Position numbers and translations under genes: made by a program. Shown here one piece after another: positions 26,998 to 35,069 of a DNA stretch of 64,000 nucleotides (the first letter of the stretch is position 1; the number at the start of each line of letters is the position of its first letter). Source of the stretch: CAIQJJ01 sp964606085. GTDB lineage: Bacteria > Chloroflexota > Anaerolineae > Anaerolineales > UBA4823. Where the stretch lies: NCBI GenBank assembly GCA_964606085.1, contig CAZSFD010000017.1, forward strand, positions 1 to 64,000, written 5' to 3'. The notes beneath the pieces are model-generated. The model did no database searches, was not told the DNA's origin, and saw nothing but the letters and a program-made list of their open reading frames with translations.

Positions 26998-29400
26998 CTA
27001 ACGCTTCAACTGCACGCCCACATCACTACGCAACGCCCGGCCTAACTCGCGCACCGCCACTTTAAGCGCATCATCCATCGTCGTTGTGCTTTGAATCTGC
27101 TGAGCAATGCCGCCGATCAACGCTTCGCGGTCGGCCTGGCGTTGGGCTTGCTGGTAAGCCCGGGCGTTTTGCAGGGCGATAGCCACCTGCCCGGCAATAG
27201 ATTGCAGCAAGGTCACGTCCACTTCGGTCAGGCCGTTGATGGCGTCATCTTGCACATCCAACACGCCCAGCACATCATCGCCGATGGCAATCGGCACGGC
27301 GGCCTCGGCTTTGGTGTCGGGCAGCAGCGGGTTGGGCAGCCAGCCTTCCACTTTGGTCACATCAGGAACCAGCACGGGCAGGTTGGTGGTGGCGGCGCGC
27401 CCCACCAGACCGCGGCCCTTTGGCACCGCATGGCCGCTGGCCAGCATCGTCTGGCCGGCCTCGCCGGTGCCGCCAGCCATCAGCAGGTTCTCTTTGGCTT
27501 CATCGAATAGATAGATGTGGGCGTGATAGTATTTGAAGGCCGATTGCACCTGCTCCACCACTTCGCGCAGCAGCGCAGCCTGATCGAGAATGGTCGAAAT
27601 GCGGCGGCTGACCTCGGTGGAGGTTTCGAGCGCTCGCGTGCGGTCGGCCACGCGTTGTTCGAGGCCTTGCAGGGTGGTTTGCAGTTGGCCCGTCATGGTG
27701 TTGAAGGCGGCAGCCAGGCGGCCAATTTCATCTTCGTTTTGCACTTCGGCGCGCACGGCCAGGTTGCCAGCGCTGACTTGTTCGGCCACTGTGGTCAGGC
27801 GGCTGATCGGGATCACCAACACCTGCGCCAATCCGGCAACCACACCCGCAGCCAGGGCGATGATGATCACCGCCAGGATTGTGGTGCCGCGCGTCTGCTG
27901 CTCCACCGGGGCCAATGCTTCAATTTCATCCTGGTGCAAAATGATCAGCCAGCCCAAATCATTCACCACGGGGCTTTCCTCCAGGGTGCGCACCGGCGCC
28001 GCGCTCAAAAAACGTTTCACCCCTTCGTAGACCATTTGAGCGTAGGGCTGATCCAGTACAGCAGAAATCTCCTGCCAGGCCTGCGGCCCCATGATGACAA
28101 TTTGGCCCTCGTGGATGCGAGCAGGCGTTCCGGCAGTGAAAATGACATCTGCTTCGCTGGTTTTCCCAATGGCCGTTGTAGACAGGATTTGTTCAAGGGT
28201 ATCCAAAATGTAGGTCGAACGCACCACGCCGATCACTTCACCCGTATCCCGGTCACGCAAAGGCAGGGCCATCTGCAAGCTAAATTCACCCACGCTTTGA
28301 TCAAATTCAGGTGTACTGGCGAGGTACACGGCGCCCTGTCCATCGGCATAAGCCGCCTGCCACCAGGCTTCATCAGACTGATCGTAATCGCTGGTGCGGC
28401 TGTTGGCAGCCACCAGCGCGCCATAGGTATCGGTCACGAAAACTTCGCGGTGAGCAGGAAAGGCGCGGCTAAATTCTTGCAGATCGAGCGCCACCGGGTT
28501 GGTGAGATATTGTTGGATGAAGGGGTCGTCATCGGCGGCAGCAGCCCACTGCTGGTCGCGCTGGGCAACTTCCTCTAAAATGGCCGCCCGGTCTGAATGG
28601 CGATAGGTGTTGACATGCGCGGCAACGGCTTGCTGGACCAATTCGTTCAATGAAAGCGCCGTCAAGATACCGATCTGCCCATCCAGCAGGTCGCCAACCT
28701 GGTAGCCATGCGCATCGGCATCACCGGCAAGCTGTTGGCCCACGTTTTGGGTCAGCGCCTGTGTGGTGGCCGAAATGCCCAGGAAAGCTAACGCGACCGA
28801 GGCGATGGTGGTGGTACCAACCATGACGATGATCAACTTGGTGCGCAAGGCATACGAACCAAACTGGCGATACACCAGGATGCCAAAAACGATCACAAAC
28901 GCGCCGGTCAAAACCCAGGTGATTTCGGGCGTTTCGTTGGGTGTGCGTGGCAAAGGGTAAAACAGGTCAAACAGAATCAAACCCACCGCCAGGGCTATGG
29001 CAACCCCATTGAGGCCATTCCCCAGGCGCACAGGGAAAACAACCGATGTAATGGCAAAGATGACCACCAACAACACCACAGATGCAGCAACGCCAATCCC
29101 TGAGATATTGAACAAAATGAGCAAAATCGTCAGCGTCAGAGAAAGGATGACCAGCATTTGCCCGATCAGCACCAGCCGTTTGCTCAGGCGTGAAAACCCG
29201 GCGCTGACAAAGGCGCATACGGCCACGCCTGTAGCCAGGATACGCACATCGAGAATGCCCGTGATTTCGAGGCCGCTGCTGGTGACCACCAGCAATATCA
29301 CAGCCGCAAACATGAGGATGCCTGTGCCAATCGAAACGTAAAAACTGCGCTGCGCTTGCCTGTCGCTTACTTCAAACAAGGGTTCCTGGGGGTGTTCCAT
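26998..29400 (-). CDS. Cache-HAMP-GAF membrane sensor without kinase domain (sensor F)
   Basis: 800 residues, with the same plan as sensor E: about six N-terminal membrane helices, a transmembrane segment (LRTKLIIVMVGTTTIASVAL) and a double-Cache extracytoplasmic domain (~215-480; VFVTDTYGALVAANSRTSDY is typical). These lead to a transmembrane helix rich in Ile/Ala, HAMP (~525-580), GAF (~595-750) and the half-GAF tail (ALKVAVRELGRALRSDVGV). The sensors differ strongly in their Cache sequences, suggesting different ligands. GAGGT lies upstream of ATG 29400. No kinase domain is present. It is the first of the kinase-less sensors downstream of the hybrid kinase. Confidence 0.9.
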   Translation of the reverse strand: MEHPQEPLFEVSDRQAQRSFYVSIGTGILMFAAVILLVVTSSGLEITGILDVRILATGVAVCAFVSAGFSRLSKRLVLIGQMLVILSLTLTILLILFNISGIGVAASVVLLVVIFAITSVVFPVRLGNGLNGVAIALAVGLILFDLFYPLPRTPNETPEITWVLTGAFVIVFGILVYRQFGSYALRTKLIIVMVGTTTIASVALAFLGISATTQALTQNVGQQLAGDADAHGYQVGDLLDGQIGILTALSLNELVQQAVAAHVNTYRHSDRAAILEEVAQRDQQWAAAADDDPFIQQYLTNPVALDLQEFSRAFPAHREVFVTDTYGALVAANSRTSDYDQSDEAWWQAAYADGQGAVYLASTPEFDQSVGEFSLQMALPLRDRDTGEVIGVVRSTYILDTLEQILSTTAIGKTSEADVIFTAGTPARIHEGQIVIMGPQAWQEISAVLDQPYAQMVYEGVKRFLSAAPVRTLEESPVVNDLGWLIILHQDEIEALAPVEQQTRGTTILAVIIIALAAGVVAGLAQVLVIPISRLTTVAEQVSAGNLAVRAEVQNEDEIGRLAAAFNTMTGQLQTTLQGLEQRVADRTRALETSTEVSRRISTILDQAALLREVVEQVQSAFKYYHAHIYLFDEAKENLLMAGGTGEAGQTMLASGHAVPKGRGLVGRAATTNLPVLVPDVTKVEGWLPNPLLPDTKAEAAVPIAIGDDVLGVLDVQDDAINGLTEVDVTLLQSIAGQVAIALQNARAYQQAQRQADREALIGGIAQQIQSTTTMDDALKVAVRELGRALRSDVGVQLKR

Positions 29401-29432
29401 CGCATTACCTCACGTATAGCTCCATCAACACC

Positions 29433-29458
29433 GTATGGCGGCATTCATTCCGCCGTAC
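29433..29458. repeat. Near-perfect 26-nt palindrome
   Basis: GTATGGCGG pairs with CCGCCGTAC, with one G-T pair, around an eight-base loop CATTCATT. It lies between the hybrid kinase and sensor F. Confidence 0.7.
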
Positions 29459-29467
29459 TCTCACAAG

Positions 29468-32293
29468 CTACATCAGCGGCAAGTGGAAGCTAAAGCAGCT
29501 CCCCTCGCCCACCTTGCTTTGCACCTGCACCTGGCCCTGGTGCTGTTCCACAATCGCCTGCACAATCGCCAGGCCCAGGCCATTGCCTTCGATGTCTTGC
29601 GTGGCGTCGCTGCGCACCCGGTAAAACTTCTCGAACAGGTGCGCCAGGTCATCTTCAGAGATGCCAATGCCGGTGTCGGCGAAATAGGCGTTGGCTTTGC
29701 CATTTGCTGCGTCGCTGCGCACCGTCACCTTGCCGCCGTTGGGGGTGTACTTGAGGGCGTTGCCGAGTAAATTACGCGCCACCTGCATCAGGCGGGTGCG
29801 GTCGCCCTCGACCGGCAGGGGTGCATCGGCCAATTGAGCGCTCAACTCGTGCTGGCGCAGTTCGGCCTGTGGCTTGAACTCGTCCACGGCGCTTTGCAGC
29901 ACTTCGTTCAGGTCGAAAGTTTCCAGCTTCAGTTCGCTGCCCATATCCATGCGGGCCACTTCGAGCAGGTTCAGCACCAGGTCTTGCATCTGCACCGAGG
30001 CATTGCGAATGCGGCTGACGAAGTCGATCTGCATGGGGGTCAACGCGCCAGCCTTGACCAGCAAGTCGCTGTAACCCAGCACGGCAAAGATCGGGTTCTT
30101 CAGGTCGTGGGTGGCGGTGGCGAGGAACTCGTTTTTGATCTGGTCGAGCGCTTTGAAGTGGCTGACATCGTGCAAGATAGCCACCTGTCCGCCATCTTCG
30201 ACGGGCGTGATCTGCACCGAGAAGGTGCGCTTATCAGGCCAGTAGATTTCGTGGGCCTGCGCTTCAGCCCCCCGGCGCGTGGCATCGAGCATTTCGATCA
30301 GGTCGTCGTAGCCGCGTCCGCAGGGCAATTCCTGGCCCACCCGCACCGAAACATCGGTGAACAGGCGCTCGGCAGCCGGGTTGGAAAGCTGCACGCGCCC
30401 CTCGCCATCCAACACCAGGATGGCATCGGCGGCGCTGCGCAGTACAGCCGCCAGGCGGCGCTGCTCCTGCTCTACCGATTCGAAAAGTTGAATGCGCTCG
30501 AAGGCCGAAGTCACCTGGGCGGCCAGCGTTTCCAGCACCACACGGTCGCTTTCCTGAAAAGCCCCCGCTTTCTGGCTGTGCATCGAGATCACCCCGCGCA
30601 CCTTGCTGTTCCACGAGAGCGGAACGGCGATGGATGATTGCACCGGCGGCTGCCCGCCCAGGGCGCGCTCGCCGCTGCGCTCTTCGATGGCCCCTGAAAC
30701 CTGCGCCGGCTGCCCGGTAAGCGCCGCCTGTTGCGGGGCTAACTCTAAAATGCTTGGCCGCGGCGCATTTTCAGCGCCGACCAGGGTGCGCAAAATCAAA
30801 TTCCCATTTTCCACCAGCCACAGCGCCACAGCCGGGTAGCCAAAGACATCCCGCAGCATTTGCGGCAGGCGTTCGACCAATTCGGTCGAACGGGTGAAAC
30901 GGTTGATGTCGCGGATGAGCTGGTTGAGCGCCACCAGTTCATTCACCCGTTTTCGTTCCGAAGCGTAGAGTTGGGCGTTTTCAACCGCCAGGGCGGCCTG
31001 GCTGGCAATGGCCTGCACCAGGGTCAGGTGTTCGGGCTTGAAGTAGCCCACGCTCTGATGCACCAACACCATCACCCCCAACACATCGCGGCGGCCCAAC
31101 ATGGGGGCCACAATGGCCGATTGTTCTGCTTCAGCCGCGCTGCCTGGCCATTCGGCATGGGCCGTGGTATTTTCGATGATCACCCCCTGGCGGCTGGAGA
31201 TGACCTGCGCCACCACCCCTTCGACGATGAAACGCCCGCGTGTTTCTTCGAGCGTCCACGACGATTGCACCTGGATTTGATGCGCCTGGAACGTGACCTG
31301 CCCGTTGGCCTGAAAAACAAACAGATAGCCATTTTGCGCTTCGAGCGCCCCCACCGTGCGCGCCAGGATGCTCTTGGTGAGGCCTTCGATATCCAGGCGT
31401 TCGCCTAAATCGAGGCTGATTTCAGGCAGCACGCTCAGGTTCTTACTGCGCTGGCGCAGGGCATCTTCGGCGCGCTTGACACGCAGCTTGGTGCGGATGC
31501 GCGCCGAAAGTTCGCGCCAATCGAAGGGCTTGGTGATGTAATCGTCGGCGCCCAGGGTCAGGCCCTCGCGCACATCTTTGATGCCGATGCGGGCGGCGGT
31601 GATGATGATGACGGGCAAGTGAGCCATTTCGGAGTTGGCGCGCATCTCCGTCAGCACCTCGAAGCCATCTTTGCGCGGCATATTCACATCCAGCAGCACC
31701 AGGTCGGGCTTCTCAGCCGCCACCTTTTCGAGCGTTTCCACCCCATCGGCCGCGGTGATAAATTCGTAGCCTTCACTCTGCAGGCGCACCGCCAACAGGC
31801 GGATGTTATCGGGGTTGTCGTCGGCAATCAGGATGCGGGGCGGGGCTTCTTCGGCTGCCGCTTCTTCAAGCGCCTGGGCCGGGTACATTTGGCGCAGAAC
31901 CTTATCCACAATGCCGCGAATCTTTTCGGGGTCTACCGGTTTCACCAGGTAATCTTGCACTTTGAGTTGGCGCGTGGTCATCACCAACCCGGGGATGTCG
32001 TAAGCCGTCATTAAAATCACATGCCCGGGTTCGCGGTCTTCTCGTTTGAGCTTTTCAATCAGCTCGAGGCCGCTCATCCCAGGCATGATGAAATCGGTGA
32101 TGAGCACATCTACATTCTTTTCGCCAATTAATTGCAGCGCTTCTTCGCCGCTGTTGGCGGTGAGAACCTCGGAGGGGGTCTCTAATTTTTTCAGCACGCG
32201 GGCTAACATGGAGGCCGTGTTGGGGTGATCATCCACAATCAGGACGCGCGCGACGGCAGGGGGTGGTGTGCTGTTTTCATCCATAGGAGACAT
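29468..32293 (-). CDS. Double-receiver GAF-GAF-PAS hybrid histidine kinase
   Basis: 941 residues, soluble. Two receivers come first: REC1 (15-135; phospho-acceptor D67 in VLITDFIMPG) and REC2 (152-275; D202 in VLLDVNMPRKDG). GAF 285-440, GAF 460-605 and PAS 612-715 follow. HisKA carries its histidine in TATHDLKNP (H729), and HATPase_c shows NLLGNALKY, ADTGIGI and GNGLGLAI. The N-terminal receivers suggest the kinase is itself controlled by upstream kinases, so it can integrate the array. Candidate starts are ATG 32293 and ATG 32284; neither has a clear ribosome site. The response-regulator gene lies 90 bp upstream. Confidence 0.93.
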   Translation of the reverse strand: MSPMDENSTPPPAVARVLIVDDHPNTASMLARVLKKLETPSEVLTANSGEEALQLIGEKNVDVLITDFIMPGMSGLELIEKLKREDREPGHVILMTAYDIPGLVMTTRQLKVQDYLVKPVDPEKIRGIVDKVLRQMYPAQALEEAAAEEAPPRILIADDNPDNIRLLAVRLQSEGYEFITAADGVETLEKVAAEKPDLVLLDVNMPRKDGFEVLTEMRANSEMAHLPVIIITAARIGIKDVREGLTLGADDYITKPFDWRELSARIRTKLRVKRAEDALRQRSKNLSVLPEISLDLGERLDIEGLTKSILARTVGALEAQNGYLFVFQANGQVTFQAHQIQVQSSWTLEETRGRFIVEGVVAQVISSRQGVIIENTTAHAEWPGSAAEAEQSAIVAPMLGRRDVLGVMVLVHQSVGYFKPEHLTLVQAIASQAALAVENAQLYASERKRVNELVALNQLIRDINRFTRSTELVERLPQMLRDVFGYPAVALWLVENGNLILRTLVGAENAPRPSILELAPQQAALTGQPAQVSGAIEERSGERALGGQPPVQSSIAVPLSWNSKVRGVISMHSQKAGAFQESDRVVLETLAAQVTSAFERIQLFESVEQEQRRLAAVLRSAADAILVLDGEGRVQLSNPAAERLFTDVSVRVGQELPCGRGYDDLIEMLDATRRGAEAQAHEIYWPDKRTFSVQITPVEDGGQVAILHDVSHFKALDQIKNEFLATATHDLKNPIFAVLGYSDLLVKAGALTPMQIDFVSRIRNASVQMQDLVLNLLEVARMDMGSELKLETFDLNEVLQSAVDEFKPQAELRQHELSAQLADAPLPVEGDRTRLMQVARNLLGNALKYTPNGGKVTVRSDAANGKANAYFADTGIGISEDDLAHLFEKFYRVRSDATQDIEGNGLGLAIVQAIVEQHQGQVQVQSKVGEGSCFSFHLPLM

Positions 32294-32383
32294 TATGGAT
32301 GAAAATCCATTTTTAGCAGTTTGTTTGTGGGGGAAATGGTTGGGAAAAGTTGGGAAGGGCTGTTCGGCTTGCGCCAGCGGCGC

Positions 32384-33208
32384 TCATGGGTCCAGTACCA
32401 GCCGATACCCCGTCCCGCGCACGTTCAGCAGGTAGCGCGGCTGTGCGGTGGATTCTTCGAAGGCCTGCCGCAAGGTGTGAACGTGCCACTTGGAGAGTTC
32501 GCGCGCCTCCACCGGGTCAGCCGGGTAGCCCTGCGCTTCGGTGACGAGGGATTGATAGGTGATCACCTGGGGCGCATGGCGTACCAGCACAACCAGGTAA
32601 TCGAAGGTGGCCGGCGGCAGGCTGAACGAGCGCTCTTTGAACGTGGCACGCCGGGCCTGCAAATCTAATACCAGTGCGCCACGCTTGAGGAAGCGGTCTT
32701 CCGCGGCCGGGGAAGCGCCGCTTTCGCCGGCCTCGCCCTCCAACGCCGTTGGCCCATCAAGCTGACGCAGTTCTTCTTGCAAAATGGCAATTTGTTGGCG
32801 CAGTTCACGCTTGCGCCGTTCGACAGCCTGTTCGGTCAAAATGGTGTGCGTGCGTTTCACCAATACTTCGGGGTCAACCGGCTTGAGCAAATAATCAGTG
32901 GCGCCCAGGCGCAGGGCTTCGAGGGCGGTTTGCAGCGAACCATAGGCGGTCAGCAGCACCACGGGCATCTTGCCATCGTTGGCGCGAATGCCCTTCAAAA
33001 TCTGCAAGCCATCCATGCCGGGCAGGCGGATGTCGAGGTAGACCAAATCGAAGCCATTGTCTTCGAGCAGGCGCAGGGCATCGTGGCCGTCGCCAGACAT
33101 GGCCACCTCGTAGCCGGCGCGGCGCAGCACGCGCGCCAGCGTGTGGCGCAGCAGTTCTTCGTCGTCTATGACCAAAATTCGTCCGTGGGTGGGGGATATA
33201 TCGCTCAT
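32384..33208 (-). CDS. Response regulator with winged-helix DNA-binding domain
   Basis: 274 residues from MSDIS at 33208. The receiver (9-125) has D15-D16, phospho-acceptor D59 in LVYLDIRLPG, T-A switch residues (LLTAYGS) and K in LLKPVD. A basic coiled linker (about 130-160; ERRKRELRQQIAILQEELRQ) leads to a C-terminal OmpR-type winged helix (185-270) ending in the recognisable YLLNVRGTGYRLV. It is the only obvious DNA-binding output of the array. The kinase at 33235-34998, 26 bp upstream, is its probable partner. Candidate targets, including the array itself, are not identifiable by eye. Confidence 0.93.
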   Translation of the reverse strand: MSDISPTHGRILVIDDEELLRHTLARVLRRAGYEVAMSGDGHDALRLLEDNGFDLVYLDIRLPGMDGLQILKGIRANDGKMPVVLLTAYGSLQTALEALRLGATDYLLKPVDPEVLVKRTHTILTEQAVERRKRELRQQIAILQEELRQLDGPTALEGEAGESGASPAAEDRFLKRGALVLDLQARRATFKERSFSLPPATFDYLVVLVRHAPQVITYQSLVTEAQGYPADPVEARELSKWHVHTLRQAFEESTAQPRYLLNVRGTGYRLVLDP

Positions 33209-33234
33209 GAAAGTTTCTGCAGGCAAATTATACG

Positions 33235-34998
33235 TTACAACCGCGCCATCGGCAGCCAGACCGTAAAAGTGCTGCCACGCGCCACCTGGCTGCTGACGTG
33301 AATTTCACCGCCATGCCGCTGCACAATATCATACGAAATAGCCAGGCCCAGGCCGGTACCCAGTTCTTTGGTGGTGACAAAGGGGTCGAAAATATGCGGC
33401 AAGATGTCTGGTGGAATGCCATCGCCGGTATCGCTAATCGCAATGCAAATTTGCTTCTCTTGCGGGTAAAAATGCGTGCGCACCGTCAGGTGGCCGCCCG
33501 TTCGCATCGCTTCTACAGCATTCAAACAAATGTTGAGCAACACCTGTTTGATCTGGTCGCGGATGATCGGCAACAAAGGCAGGGCCGGATCAGCCTCGAA
33601 GCGGAAAGTGACCTGGTTGTGGTTGAGATGGGTGGCGATCAGCCGGTGGACTTCTTCGATGATGGCGTTGAGCGCCTCTGGGCGGAACTCTTCGCTCGAG
33701 GCCGGGCGGTAGGTGTCGCGCAGCCGGGCGATGATCTCGGCCATGCGCGCCGCCTCAGCCAGGGCAATTTGCACATCTTCGAGCGATTGCTGATCGAGTG
33801 TATCCGACGTTTTGACCAGGTAGAGGGCGTTTTGGATGGCCTGCAAGGGGTTATTCAACTCATGCACCACCGTCGCCACGATGCGCCCCAACGCCGCCAG
33901 CTTTTCCGATTGCACCAACTGCGCCCGCGCCGCCTGCTCGTGATGCAAAGCAGCCTGCAACTCAGCATTCATCGCCAGCTTCTCCAGCACCAGGCCAAGC
34001 TGGTTGGCAACCGTGGTCATCAGACGCAGATCGTTATCGTGAAAAACCTGCGGCGGACGATATTGCAGATCAAGCGCCCCCAACACGCGCTTGCTGCCAC
34101 GCACCGGCACAGCCAATTCGGCATGGGTATCGGGCAGCAAAGGGTTGGGATGGCGAAATTCCACGCTGCTGGCATCGTTGGTTACAAAAGGCTGCCCAGC
34201 CGCGATGACATGCCCCACAATGCCACGTCCCGCGGGAATGCGGTAGCCTTGCGCCAGCAGGTTCGCGCCCACCTTGCCAGAGCCGTACCACAAAACTGCA
34301 TCGCCGCTGCCGCGCTCCACCAGAAAAGCGTGAACATGCGAATACCCGAAATACTCGTGCAGCGAATCGACCACCTGTTTGAGCGCATTCTCCACATCGT
34401 AGCACTCCAGCAACCCCTGGACGATCTGGTACAGCGCATTGACCTCATTCAACTGCTCGCGCGTGGTCTGAAGCATCTGCGTTTTATCGAGCGCCAGGGC
34501 CACATTTACCCCCAGCAGGGTCAACAAGCGCTCGTCACGCTCATCGAAAGCGCCAATTTCGCGGCTGTGGACGCTCAACACGCCCAGTTTCTTCTCCGCC
34601 GTCAACACCGGGGCCACCATCAACGAATAGATGCGATGGCCGGTCTCAGGGCCAGGGATGAAACGCGGGTCTTCGTAGACGTTCGCCACGCGAATGGTCA
34701 CCCCTTCTTTGAGCGCCAACCCTGCCAGGCCCTGCCCGGCGCTAAAACCCAACGGACGGGCGATCAGCCTTTGGTCGCGCCCGGCCACGGTCACGCCTTC
34801 CAGAAAATCATTCTTCTCATCCAGCACATGGATGACCGCCCGTTCGGCGCGTTTAATCAACTGGATAGCCGCATCTACAATCTGTTGTAAAATCGAATGG
34901 AGATCGGTTGTGGCCGCCAGGCGTTGGCTGATAGCCAGCAAAACCTGGTTCTCGTGTAGTTGTTCGATCAGGACATCCGTCTCGGGCCGTTGGGTCAT
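33235..34998 (-). CDS. GAF-GAF sensor histidine kinase, NtrB-like core
   Basis: 587 residues, soluble. GAF 20-175 and GAF 190-345 precede a short coiled segment and HisKA with phospho-histidine H379 in VVHELNNPL, the form seen in NtrB/HisKA_4-type kinases. HATPase_c (about 470-585) has NICLNAVEA, DTGDGIPP and GTGLGLAI. It is the promoter-proximal gene of the leftward array. ATG 34998 has no ribosome site, but a good promoter ends about seven bases upstream, so the message is probably leaderless. The second GAF has the same HPNPLLPDTHAELAVPV signature as those of the kinase-less sensors. Confidence 0.93.
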   Translation of the reverse strand: MTQRPETDVLIEQLHENQVLLAISQRLAATTDLHSILQQIVDAAIQLIKRAERAVIHVLDEKNDFLEGVTVAGRDQRLIARPLGFSAGQGLAGLALKEGVTIRVANVYEDPRFIPGPETGHRIYSLMVAPVLTAEKKLGVLSVHSREIGAFDERDERLLTLLGVNVALALDKTQMLQTTREQLNEVNALYQIVQGLLECYDVENALKQVVDSLHEYFGYSHVHAFLVERGSGDAVLWYGSGKVGANLLAQGYRIPAGRGIVGHVIAAGQPFVTNDASSVEFRHPNPLLPDTHAELAVPVRGSKRVLGALDLQYRPPQVFHDNDLRLMTTVANQLGLVLEKLAMNAELQAALHHEQAARAQLVQSEKLAALGRIVATVVHELNNPLQAIQNALYLVKTSDTLDQQSLEDVQIALAEAARMAEIIARLRDTYRPASSEEFRPEALNAIIEEVHRLIATHLNHNQVTFRFEADPALPLLPIIRDQIKQVLLNICLNAVEAMRTGGHLTVRTHFYPQEKQICIAISDTGDGIPPDILPHIFDPFVTTKELGTGLGLAISYDIVQRHGGEIHVSSQVARGSTFTVWLPMARL

Positions 34999-35005
34999 AA
35001 ACGAT

Positions 35006-35035
35006 ACTATACACGCAACCGGGCAGGCTGGTCAA
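35006..35035 (-). promoter_or_regulatory. Sigma70-type promoter for the leftward array
   Basis: On the minus strand TTGACC (35030-35035) is followed after 18 bases by TATAGT (35006-35011). Transcription would begin at about the A of ATG 34998. The divergent TgpA gene starts at 35070, so the 71-bp gap must also hold that promoter. Confidence 0.65.
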
Positions 35036-35069
35036 GTTACATCGCCATAAAATCTTACCTTTTCTATCC

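Noticed and set aside
8232..29400. C-terminal tails of the sensors as cryptic HisKA domains
   Set aside because: They contain no conserved phospho-histidine and align instead with the start of GAF domains; no HATPase follows.
29468..32293. Diguanylate cyclase or phosphodiesterase output in the array
   Set aside because: No GGDEF, EAL or HD-GYP motif was found in any array protein.
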